Below are positions 1 through 6,813 of a stretch of DNA of 26,832 bases, piece after piece. This DNA comes from a virus. The stretch is taken from positions 1 through 26,832 of the IMG/VR virus record IMGVR_UViG_3300042544_000617; one strand, written 5' to 3'. Within the stretch, counting starts at the first letter, position 1. Each line of letters starts with the position of its first letter. The position numbers were made by a program, and so were the translations under genes. The notes under the pieces are model-generated. The model saw only the letters and a list, made by a program, of their open reading frames with translations. It had not been told where the DNA came from and searched no databases.

Positions 1-20
1 TGATCGTATTTATCGGTCAC
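1..20 (-). CDS. 5' end of a downstream late gene (partial, unknown)
   Basis: A GTG codon at 20 overlaps the TGA stop of the holin-like gene (GTGA). It has an AAGAGGG ribosome site 7 bases upstream. Only six codons (M-T-D-K-Y-D) lie inside the window, so the product cannot be named. By position next to a holin it could be another lysis gene such as a spanin or endolysin, but that is inference. The 4-base overlap matches the coupling seen elsewhere in this operon. Confidence 0.4.
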
Positions 21-424
21 GACTGCACCCTCTTAACAATCATTTTCTGAATCATCAAAATAGCAGAGCCGCCCATGTAGCCACCGATGCCGGCAGAAAT
101 CCCTACGACACCAATCGGCAGACCGAGAGAAACGCACATCAAGACCATCAGGAACCCGGCAAAGCCGCTGACAACCATCCGACCAGCCCACATCTTAAAG
201 CTAACCCTGCCACCGCTTGCGTGCAGCTCCATAAGATAGCTTGATGTGCCGCCCCAAATAGCAAAAAGCCAGTACATAATGTACTGACCATACGGTTTAA
301 AAAACTCGATGACCGCTTTGATAAACGCGCCCTGCCCGTCGATCACATTACCGTCCTCGTAGTCTTTCAGGACTAAAATCACCGCGACTATTAGTACCAG
401 AGTTGTTCCGATCGCGTTTTCCAC
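17..424 (-). CDS. Holin-like membrane protein
   Basis: This is a predicted inner-membrane protein of 135 residues with about four hydrophobic segments (near residues 3-19, 50-67, 86-104 and 106-126). The last pair is glycine-rich (PIGVVGISAGIGGYMGGSA), as in the phage holin family that includes lambda S-like proteins. Such proteins form membrane lesions at the end of infection and release endolysin. I chose the GTG start at 424 because GGAGGA lies 6 bases upstream. The longer ATG start at 451 has no ribosome site. Its first 77 bases overlap the end of the upstream membrane gene in another frame, so translation is probably coupled. No catalytic lysis gene is visible in the window. The holin call rests on topology, size and position at the distal end of the late operon; another small membrane protein is possible. 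Confidence 0.65.
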   Translation of the reverse strand: MENAIGTTLVLIVAVILVLKDYEDGNVIDGQGAFIKAVIEFFKPYGQYIMYWLFAIWGGTSSYLMELHASGGRVSFKMWAGRMVVSGFAGFLMVLMCVSLGLPIGVVGISAGIGGYMGGSAILMIQKMIVKRVQS

Positions 425-737
425 AGAACATCCTCCATAATGTATAGTCAATAATCAACATCACTTCTATGACGTTTAGAGCAGCTTGAGCGCCGTTGTA
501 TGTCTCGTAAGACAGTCCAGCAAAGGAGTCGAAAGCGTTGAGCAGTATCTGGATAATCAACACACTGAACATCGCCCGGCGATGCCGACCGCGATCCATC
601 AGCTTGCTTGCTAAAATGATTAGTGATAACGACACAAGCGACTGATACAGCCCAAAATTCAGGTCGTACCAGTCGCCGGCATGCTGTGGGGCGAAAAATA
701 GCACCGCCCACAGGATTGAAAACAGAACAATCCTCAT
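348..737 (-). CDS. Membrane protein of unknown function, lysis-region candidate
   Basis: The 129-residue product has three or four hydrophobic segments (near residues 3-17, 28-45, 57-72 and 87-103) and a charged, probably disordered tail rich in R, N, S and G from residue 105 on. The ATG at 737 overlaps the stop of a 13-codon ORF (ATGA), so the two are probably co-translated. Its 3' end overlaps the holin-like gene by 77 bases. I do not recognise the family. Position between fibre genes and a holin suggests a role in lysis or holin control, for example as an antiholin, but this is inferred from context only. Confidence 0.6.
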   Translation of the reverse strand: MRIVLFSILWAVLFFAPQHAGDWYDLNFGLYQSLVSLSLIILASKLMDRGRHRRAMFSVLIIQILLNAFDSFAGLSYETYNGAQAALNVIEVMLIIDYTLWRMFCGKRDRNNSGTNSRGDFSPERLRGR

Positions 738-775
738 TTCTTGACTGGAGGCTTTTTCTTACGGCTGCTGGACAT
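734..775 (-). CDS. Tiny lysine-rich peptide (13 aa)
   Basis: The ORF reads MSSSRKKKPPVKK. It has AGGAGA 7 bases before its ATG, and its TGA overlaps the next gene's ATG (ATGA). There is no other explanation for such a well-formed ribosome site in the gap after the large fibre gene. It may be a leader that couples translation of the following membrane protein, or a functional basic peptide. A second peptide of the same kind lies at 22284-22319, also directly before a membrane gene. It is too short for family assignment. Confidence 0.5.
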   Translation of the reverse strand: MSSSRKKKPPVKK

Positions 776-822
776 AATGCGTTCTCCTATGGTTGTTAAT
801 GGTGCTTACGAGTTTATCACAG

Positions 823-2562
823 TTACACTATTTCAAGCTTGAGGATCATATTAGCACTTGTGGGTGTCGCCCAGCGTGTTCGGTTGTTTGCGCCACGAAC
901 AAAGCCGGTGGCGACCGTTGTTGTCCGTGGCTCAAAATTAGCCACCCCAAGGCCGTAGAATGCAATATCTGTCTGCCTGTCTGCAGACAGCAAATTTGTC
1001 TGCACAGTGCCAGTCAGCAAGTTTAGCCCGCTGTCAAGATTTGCTGCCTGCGCCCCTACGGTTGCAGTAGTTGAGCCGGGTAGCGTGGAGATCACTCTTG
1101 ATGCAACCGGGCTTGTGCTGGTGCACGTATACGTGTGGAAAAATGCATTCGTTCCCCCCTGCATCTCCTGCACCAGCACTTCTGCTGTGTCATCGTAAAC
1201 TCTGATGACGTTGCGCGCCGAGCCTGATGCGGGCTGCATGGATGCGATTGGAGTGCCTAACACTGCGGTTCCGTTGTCGTCCGTCAAAATGTTAATTGGT
1301 GTTCCTGACGTAGCGTTGCTCATCGCAAAAAGCCGAAATCCGTTTACCACTGCGCACGTAGCGAAAGTACTGCTTGAGAAAAGCGTCACGGTGCTGAGGG
1401 TTATAGTTGTGCCAGTCAGGGTTATAAGGCTCGCTAACGTGATCCCTGTTGTTGTGTATATAGCACACCAACGTGTTCCCATCGTTACGAGACGATCTAG
1501 GCTTGTGACCACAGCGGTCACAGACACGCCCGTACCGAGGGTTAGAGTTGATCCAGAGACGGTGTACGGCTGCACATGCAGTTGACCACCACCTGCGGAC
1601 ACTGCGATCACTCGGTTGGCCGTTGTTACAAAAATCGGGTTCGCGGCATCGCCCGTCAATGTCGTCTCTGCGCCGATGGTTGACGTAGTTCCGCTGATTG
1701 ATATGGCTCGCAGCGCCCTGACACTACCGGTACGGCTGTAGCCCATCACGAATGAATTGGGCAGGCTGGGAATTGCTTGCAGCGCATCCCCAATCGCGCT
1801 ACTGACATACGTGTCAGCTAGATTAACGTTGGCAGCCGTGCCGGGTGTTAATGCAAGCGTTGTCGGGTTGACAGCAAAAGTACACGCCTGCATAGCGCCT
1901 GCGGTAGTGAGCGTGACGGCAAGAAACTGAGTATCTGTGTGCCTTATCACAGACCTGAAAGTGCAGTTTGCCGTGCGCAGAACGAGAGGATCGCCAAATT
2001 CCCCCGTGCTTTTGCGGTACGCGACTGCTACCGGATGCGTCGAGGTATTGACGCCGTAAACGATCCCGATGTCGCCATCGAGATCAATCTCACAAGTCGT
2101 TTGATTTGTTGCTAAAGATGTAAACGCTGTGGTTTGCAGCGCGGCAGCGTAACCAACACGGGTTGACCCGAGACATCTCCACACACCAGCAGCGCTTGTG
2201 TTATCTACCAGGCTGCACAAAGCGTAATCGCCTGGCTGGACAAACCCAAGCAGAGTTTCATCGTAGTCTAGCAAGCGCAGCGGAAACGGCCCGTCATTGT
2301 AGACAGCGACAATCTGAATACCTGTTTGCAAAGTGAGCGCATCAGCCATCTTTACAAACTGCCCGAAGGCTTCTGTGACCACACTTATGACCGCTGGACT
2401 GGTGGCGGTCAGAACCACCGATCCGCGCGGGGAGTCTGCGCCAGAACCAGGCAAGTTGAGAAATGTGTTTTGCCTCGCATCCAGCGTTTTGTTAATTACT
2501 TCTAGTGTGTTGCTGACCGTAAGGGCGTCAGACGTAACGGGTAATGCAGCAGTAGTAGTCAT
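823..2562 (-). CDS. Large virion/fibre-type protein, possibly beta-propeller
   Basis: This is a 579-residue protein, rich in T, S, A, V and G with few charges. The body, about residues 150-480, consists of recurring short beta-strand-like blocks. It looks like a repeated blade architecture, as in propeller-type receptor-binding or distal tail proteins. Residues 1-60 resemble a short helical attachment region. The ATG follows GAGGG at the usual distance, and the gene starts two bases after the stop of the preceding gene. Its position at the end of the fibre gene run suggests that it is displayed on the virion and may contact the host surface. No enzymatic motif (lyase, hydrolase, sialidase Asp-box) was recognised. 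The specific role is inferred from composition and neighbours. Confidence 0.65.
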   Translation of the reverse strand: MTTTAALPVTSDALTVSNTLEVINKTLDARQNTFLNLPGSGADSPRGSVVLTATSPAVISVVTEAFGQFVKMADALTLQTGIQIVAVYNDGPFPLRLLDYDETLLGFVQPGDYALCSLVDNTSAAGVWRCLGSTRVGYAAALQTTAFTSLATNQTTCEIDLDGDIGIVYGVNTSTHPVAVAYRKSTGEFGDPLVLRTANCTFRSVIRHTDTQFLAVTLTTAGAMQACTFAVNPTTLALTPGTAANVNLADTYVSSAIGDALQAIPSLPNSFVMGYSRTGSVRALRAISISGTTSTIGAETTLTGDAANPIFVTTANRVIAVSAGGGQLHVQPYTVSGSTLTLGTGVSVTAVVTSLDRLVTMGTRWCAIYTTTGITLASLITLTGTTITLSTVTLFSSSTFATCAVVNGFRLFAMSNATSGTPINILTDDNGTAVLGTPIASMQPASGSARNVIRVYDDTAEVLVQEMQGGTNAFFHTYTCTSTSPVASRVISTLPGSTTATVGAQAANLDSGLNLLTGTVQTNLLSADRQTDIAFYGLGVANFEPRTTTVATGFVRGANNRTRWATPTSANMILKLEIV

Positions 2563-2564
2563 TA

Positions 2565-2969
2565 TTAACCCTCCAGAATTGCGGTAATAGCCGCCTCAAA
2601 ATCAGCGGGCGCGGTCGACGTTGTGAAAACGAACGGTACGGCACAATCGCCAGTATATGGACCACCTACCCAGCGGAACTGCAACATGTTGTTATCCATA
2701 TCGTGGCCAGTAATCTCGGCTTGCGGGTGTTTTGTAGCGCCGGTACTAAATATCAACCCGTGGCCGTTTGGCGTCACGGTGATACTCGGGTCGGCAATGT
2801 ACGCGTTAATCCCGGCAACAACGTCGGCTGTTTTTGTATCAACAGTCCACAAAAACGGCAGCGCAACCTTGCCGATGATCGGCAGCGTTGCAGTCATTAC
2901 GTCTTGTACAAAATCAATGCTGTGGACCAAAGCTGTGCCGGTCGATACGGTAAGTGCAAAAGCGGGCAT
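2565..2969 (-). CDS. Small structural protein of the fibre region (134 aa)
   Basis: The 134-residue protein is beta-rich in appearance, with no signal peptide or membrane segment. It ends in an alternating hydrophobic stretch (FTTSTAPADFEAAITAILEG). The ATG at 2969 follows GGAGG with a 6-base spacer, one base after the stop of the LamG-like fibre gene. It is probably a fibre-associated or decoration protein, or a trimerisation/assembly partner of the adjacent large proteins. I do not recognise the family, so the structural role comes from operon position. Confidence 0.6.
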   Translation of the reverse strand: MPAFALTVSTGTALVHSIDFVQDVMTATLPIIGKVALPFLWTVDTKTADVVAGINAYIADPSITVTPNGHGLIFSTGATKHPQAEITGHDMDNNMLQFRWVGGPYTGDCAVPFVFTTSTAPADFEAAITAILEG

Positions 2970-2970
2970 T

Positions 2971-4524
2971 TTACGCCTCCAGAATTGAGTAGCGGATTAC
3001 CCATGCGACGGTCATCGTCGCCGGAAGTGCAGGGGTGGCTGTTAATCGCAAATTTGTACCGTCTGTTGTTCGGCTTAACAGGCTCACATCAAATCCAGGC
3101 ACGATTACAGCGTACCGATCAGCGTCTGCGCCGTTGCCGACATTAACATCTTGCTGATCGGCTCCTGTCACTGTCGCAATGATTGACTCAATATAGGCAT
3201 TAGCCGGCAGAATCGCTTGATTGACGCCGCCAATGTATTGCAGTTCGTTCGTGCCAGACCACGTGTTAGTCCATCTGACCTCACGGGTTTGTGATACAGG
3301 GCGACCAACGACTGTTGCGCCGGATGCAGGCAGCAACGCGTGATTCTTGTTGCCGCTTGTGTCAAATATTTGGCCGGTGTTGCTTTGGGCGTTTGAGGCT
3401 AGGAGTTCGGAGGTTAGGCCGATTTGTTTCACGCTAAAATCCGTGATTGCGAAAGACCCGCCGCCTGCACCTGTGTTTATGTTAAATAATATATTTGCGC
3501 GATCAGCACTCGGCCCAGCAAACTCTACTATATATTTTTGACCAGACACAATTGCCGGTGCTGTGAGTGCAGGCGTGAAGCCTAGTGCGCTACCAGTGCC
3601 AGTTGACGCCGTTATGGACGCTAATGTCGCGTTAGTAAAAGTTGGCGTAAATTCAATTCTATAATTTTTCCCAGTTTTAACTGGTGCGGCAACATATACT
3701 CTAATGCCCGTTTTTGTTGTCGCGTCAGATGCCGTAAAAGCGGACGCCCCTGCACTTGCGAAAGTATCAAAAGATGTTGTGAAGGTATTAAGCCATGCGC
3801 CTGATGACAGCTCAGTCTGACTCGCCCCCCGATCAGTCAGCGCAACGCCGTTGATGCTAAGGTCCAGGACTTCTGCTGCTGACAAAGCGCGGTTATATTG
3901 AAACTGACTAATAAAGCTAGACGCAGCCCTCGTTGAGGCTGCGGTTCCACCGACATTGCCTGCGTTTATGTACCGAACGCCTGCGTTGCTCAGGCTAACT
4001 GTCGCAGCCGCAGTGATGCTGCCAGAGGCAAAAAGAACGCCATTTATATATACCGCATACGACCCTGCAACTGTCGCAGTCTCTCTAATAATTGAAACAG
4101 CGTATCTGGCGGATTGACCGTAGTACGCGGCGATTGATGCCGTAGTAAAACTTATAACAGTCGCGCCGGACACAAAAGCCGCAAAATTCATCACCCCATT
4201 CGTATCGACAAACCAATAAACCCTATTATTAGCATCGACTCGTTTTACAAAAAATGCGTGGAACGAGCCGCTGTACACAGTATCCGTCTGTGCAACTGTA
4301 AAGCTAGATGCGCCGAAATCCAGATTGGCGTTATCAAGCTGCTGTATCCCGCCCACAGTAGTTGATGCCGCCATCTGCACGGCGATGGCTTGTGCCGGTG
4401 GACTCAGCCGAGAGTTCAGCTCTGCAATCGGTACGTAGCCCAGATTGCTATCCTGAGAGGTTCCGTCGGTGACGAGTAGGTGGGTCGGCGTCGTTACCGG
4501 CTGTCTAATATCTTTAGTGCTCAT
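2971..4524 (-). CDS. Tail fibre-type protein with LamG/concanavalin-like domain
   Basis: The protein has 517 residues from the ATG at 4524, which overlaps the stop of the upstream 42-aa gene (ATGA). An in-frame GTG at 4530 is the alternative. Residues ~1-60 form a short attachment segment ending in a conserved-looking VGGIQQLDNANLDF. Residues ~65-230 look like a LamG/concanavalin-fold domain: alternating beta strands, then the typical closing helix motif YNRALSAAEVLDLSINGV. A second beta-sandwich-like region follows at ~245-360. The C-terminus (~400-517) is another beta domain. LamG-like domains in phage fibres bind saccharides or serve as structural modules, so host-surface binding is likely. 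No hydrolase motif was seen. Confidence 0.75.
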   Translation of the reverse strand: MSTKDIRQPVTTPTHLLVTDGTSQDSNLGYVPIAELNSRLSPPAQAIAVQMAASTTVGGIQQLDNANLDFGASSFTVAQTDTVYSGSFHAFFVKRVDANNRVYWFVDTNGVMNFAAFVSGATVISFTTASIAAYYGQSARYAVSIIRETATVAGSYAVYINGVLFASGSITAAATVSLSNAGVRYINAGNVGGTAASTRAASSFISQFQYNRALSAAEVLDLSINGVALTDRGASQTELSSGAWLNTFTTSFDTFASAGASAFTASDATTKTGIRVYVAAPVKTGKNYRIEFTPTFTNATLASITASTGTGSALGFTPALTAPAIVSGQKYIVEFAGPSADRANILFNINTGAGGGSFAITDFSVKQIGLTSELLASNAQSNTGQIFDTSGNKNHALLPASGATVVGRPVSQTREVRWTNTWSGTNELQYIGGVNQAILPANAYIESIIATVTGADQQDVNVGNGADADRYAVIVPGFDVSLLSRTTDGTNLRLTATPALPATMTVAWVIRYSILEA

Positions 4525-4649
4525 ATCCACGATACCTCGTCAGTGTTCCACATAATGGCAGCGGTTCCCCAATATAGCTGAAAGGAGCTAGTCCCGCCAC
4601 CGCCACCGCCAACGATGACACCCATCCGCATCATGCCCATGCCGAACAT
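4521..4649 (-). CDS. Small glycine-rich protein (42 aa)
   Basis: This 42-codon ORF fills the gap between two fibre-region genes. The start is Met-rich (MFGMGMMRMG), followed by a six-glycine run and an aromatic C-terminal half (SSFQLYWGTAAIMWNTDEVSWI region). It starts two bases after the preceding stop and ends in an ATGA overlap with the LamG-like fibre gene. Small proteins with a Met/Gly-rich head and an aromatic tail are common among phage fibre genes, but their role is unknown. They could be capping or assembly peptides. The ribosome site is weak (GGTGG), so it may rely on coupling. Confidence 0.55.
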   Translation of the reverse strand: MFGMGMMRMGVIVGGGGGGTSSFQLYWGTAAIMWNTDEVSWI

Positions 4650-4651
4650 AA

Positions 4652-4960
4652 TTACACCACCGTGATGCCGGCTATTTTCAGCCCAGAGTTAGTTTGCACA
4701 GAAAAGTACTCGGTTGCGTCTGTCGGCATACGCATACTGGTTGCCAGTGCTGTTGGGTTCACCCCGAACAGTATCCCCGTTGGCGCGTCGACGTTGATTC
4801 GCACAAAAGCCGTGCGAGTGTTTAGGGTCGCCGATTGCGCGCTGACACCGCTTACGTCAACACGCTGCTCAGCAATCGGCAGCTGTTTAGCTACCGGAAT
4901 ACTCCGCCCCTTTGTATCGACGCCCTCACTTGAAAATTCCGTTATATACATAAAAGCCAT
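4652..4960 (-). CDS. Small structural protein (102 aa)
   Basis: The 102-residue protein starts MAFMYITEFSSEG. It is beta-rich and contains an aliphatic C-terminal strand (LKIAGITVV). The ATG at 4960 is chosen because GAGGGA lies 6 bases upstream. A longer in-frame start at 5005 lies inside the upstream gene and lacks a ribosome site. Proteins of this size, with pairs of segments such as RVDVSGVSAQSATLNTRTAFVRI, are common in podovirus tail regions. They look like small beta-sandwich decoration or fibre-base proteins. The family name is not known to me. Confidence 0.6.
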   Translation of the reverse strand: MAFMYITEFSSEGVDTKGRSIPVAKQLPIAEQRVDVSGVSAQSATLNTRTAFVRINVDAPTGILFGVNPTALATSMRMPTDATEYFSVQTNSGLKIAGITVV

Positions 4961-4970
4961 GATGTATCCC

Positions 4971-5291
4971 TCAAAAGGTCGCAGCAGAAATAAACAGTTG
5001 GTCAACCTGACTCGAAGTCAAGCCCAATGCCTCAGCACCGGATAACAGAACAGGGTCGGCACGATTCCAGTGTGTAGCCTTGTCGATAAACGCTCTTTCT
5101 GAAAACGTGCGTGACTCACTCGACGCCCACTCAGAATAAGCCTCTGACAGCCCTGCCGCGTTAATCGCTAACAGCCCTTGTAATGCGCTGACCCGAGTCG
5201 GAACAGGGTCAGAAGCCGGCAGAGAGGCCAGCCACGCATCTTGCTCCTGCTGCCCCATTTGTGCCGGAACGCCGTTGACTAATTTTATCAT
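4971..5291 (-). CDS. Small fibre-region protein, assembly-factor-like (106 aa)
   Basis: The 106-residue protein begins MIKLVNGVPAQMGQQEQDAW. It ends with a helical segment containing GLTSSQVDQLFISAATF. This layout, with a short N-terminal strand, a polar linker and a C-terminal GLT..QVD.LF helix, recurs in small proteins next to tail fibre genes (XkdW-like or fibre-assembly type). I infer a role in fibre assembly or attachment. Its ATG overlaps the stop of the fibre gene by four bases (ATGA), so the two are probably made in step. Confidence 0.6.
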   Translation of the reverse strand: MIKLVNGVPAQMGQQEQDAWLASLPASDPVPTRVSALQGLLAINAAGLSEAYSEWASSESRTFSERAFIDKATHWNRADPVLLSGAEALGLTSSQVDQLFISAATF

Positions 5292-6310
5292 GTTCTACGC
5301 ACCCCGTATAACGTGAATATGCCTGACTGAATGTTGCCCGTATTTATGAAGAATCTAACGGCATTTACCGGCAATATTGATCCAACCCTCATCCCTGAAG
5401 ATACGCCGCTATTAATGTTTCCGACGCTGTTAATCTGCATCCATGTCCATAAAAAGGTTTTTTGTTTTACGGCGCTAGATGGATTTATTAACATCATTTC
5501 AAACGAGCCGCCCGGATCTTCTGACACATCATTCCTGACGCTTGTCAGCACACGGAGGCTGCTGCCTGTAGACGGCGCGTCAATGGTGAGGAATGAATAA
5601 TCCGTTCCTCCCGAATCATAAGTCGCGCCGCCGTTTGTTGAAGTCCTCATCAATAACTGCTGACTGGTTGACGCCGGGACTACGTTTAATCCATGAACAC
5701 GATACTCGCTAAAGTCTGCGCTCAACCCGGTAAAGTCTACCGTTGCAGAGTTTGAAGCCGTAACGGTTGCAATAGGAACCATGACCTTGATTGACGACTG
5801 CGTTACATTGCCAATACCTTGCGGGTCTGAAGTATCAACAGTGTATACATTGCCGTTATTAGTGCCATCAAAGCCTATCTGTTTAACAAACAGTCTCCAC
5901 TTTTCCGGAGATAAAAGCGGGTCGTTTGCAATGTTGCTATTATCACGGGATACGTAAAAGTAGCCATCAGAACCAGCAACAACGGCATTGACCGGATAAG
6001 ACACATCAGTCGACCAGGTGGAAAATGATTCATCGCCCGCTGAGAAGTCCCCAACAGGATCTCTTGTCTCAATTATCTCGCCTTCTGAATCCTTCAATAC
6101 AGCCTTCGCCACCCCTGAAAAGAACACATTGGGAAGCCTGCCCGCTGCATCAAGTAACACAGGGTTAGTGTTCTTAATGGTCATGGCTGAGTCTGAATAG
6201 GTATCCTTCAGCGTAGTAGTGCCGGGTTCATAGAAAGTAACCGAGCCACCGCCCAAGACTACGTTGTCATCGGTGAAATACTGTGTGCCTAGTGTTCCGA
6301 AGCGAGCTAT
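5288..6310 (-). CDS. Tail fibre/spike N-terminal-domain protein with ATA start
   Basis: The protein has 340 residues if translated from ATA at 6310. Residues 1-75 form a virion-attachment region with the pattern GGSVTFYEPGTTTLKDTY, then NPVLLDAAGRLP. This resembles the P22 tailspike head-binding and related fibre N-termini. Residues ~95-150 contain a WSTDVSYPVNAVVAGSDGYFYVS carbohydrate-binding-like block. The C-terminal ~170 residues look like a beta sandwich. No in-frame ATG or GTG lies near the 5' end. The ATA has GGGAGGG with a 7-base spacer and overlaps the upstream TAG by four bases (ATAG), exactly like the ATGA overlaps elsewhere. The next usable in-frame codon is TTG at 6256, which has no ribosome site and would remove 18 residues of the conserved domain. 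The ATA probably descends from ATG. Confidence 0.75.
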   Translation of the reverse strand: MARFGTLGTQYFTDDNVVLGGGSVTFYEPGTTTLKDTYSDSAMTIKNTNPVLLDAAGRLPNVFFSGVAKAVLKDSEGEIIETRDPVGDFSAGDESFSTWSTDVSYPVNAVVAGSDGYFYVSRDNSNIANDPLLSPEKWRLFVKQIGFDGTNNGNVYTVDTSDPQGIGNVTQSSIKVMVPIATVTASNSATVDFTGLSADFSEYRVHGLNVVPASTSQQLLMRTSTNGGATYDSGGTDYSFLTIDAPSTGSSLRVLTSVRNDVSEDPGGSFEMMLINPSSAVKQKTFLWTWMQINSVGNINSGVSSGMRVGSILPVNAVRFFINTGNIQSGIFTLYGVRRT

Positions 6311-6813
6311 GATTGTACCCTCCCGTGGTTCGCGTGGAACCCATATCTATTTTCGGCAGACTTCCTTGCACAGCATGCGTCAAGGAAATTGATAAAGCTT
6401 CCCACTTCATGAAAGATGTTAGCGTGCTTTATTCTTACCCTCCAGTTATTGTTATTTTTATTCCAAGCAACGCCCATTATTCCGGTAGTATTATTTGAGC
6501 AAAGCTTTCTATTCTGCATGTTTTCGGAATGGGAAACTCCGCGCAAATTATCCCACGCATTATCAGATGAATCCCCGTTTATATGATCAACTTCTTCCGG
6601 TATATACCCTTGCATTATAAGGAATGCAATTTGGTGGGCGCGGTATATGGTCTTGTCAGCCATAATCACTATTCTGTTACCAAGCCTGTCTAAACTTCCC
6701 GCTTTTTGACCAATTTTAACTACGTTTGAGTTAGAGGCTTTCCACGTAATATCGCCGGTTTCTGGATTGTAATCAAAAAGCTCTTTTGCTCTTGATTGCG
6801 TTAATCTTGCCAT
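6307..6813 (-). CDS. HNH homing endonuclease, free-standing
   Basis: The protein has 168 residues. The HNH_3-type core is at ~53-91 and includes YRAHQIAF, VDHINGDSSDN and WDNLR; the D-H pair at 76-77 is the metal/catalytic site. An AP2-like DNA-binding region (GIMGVAWNKNNNNWRVRI) follows at ~111-129. Such enzymes nick or cut a specific site and spread their own gene between related phages. It lies exactly between the ejection-protein stop (TAATG overlap) and the fibre start, not within an intron or intein. It is visibly AT-richer than its neighbours, which supports recent transfer. Its start context (GGGAG, then ATGGC) probably belonged to the fibre gene, because the first codons M-A-R mirror the fibre's [M]-A-R. 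Confidence 0.9.
   Translation of the reverse strand: MARLTQSRAKELFDYNPETGDITWKASNSNVVKIGQKAGSLDRLGNRIVIMADKTIYRAHQIAFLIMQGYIPEEVDHINGDSSDNAWDNLRGVSHSENMQNRKLCSNNTTGIMGVAWNKNNNNWRVRIKHANIFHEVGSFINFLDACCARKSAENRYGFHANHGRVQS

Noticed and set aside
2623-3146. Overlapping plus-strand open frames opposite the fibre-region genes, and similar long antisense frames elsewhere (e.g. 1205-1585, 24156-24678)
   Set aside because: They lie antisense to well-supported genes, lack ribosome sites and domain-like sequence, and have the biased composition of shadow frames.
5875-6072. Second minus-strand frame inside the fibre gene
   Set aside because: It lies entirely within the fibre coding region, has no ribosome site and its sequence looks random.
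6307-6813. HNH gene as part of a group I intron or intein
   Set aside because: It has its own start and stop and lies exactly between two complete genes. No interrupted exon or protein splice motif is visible.
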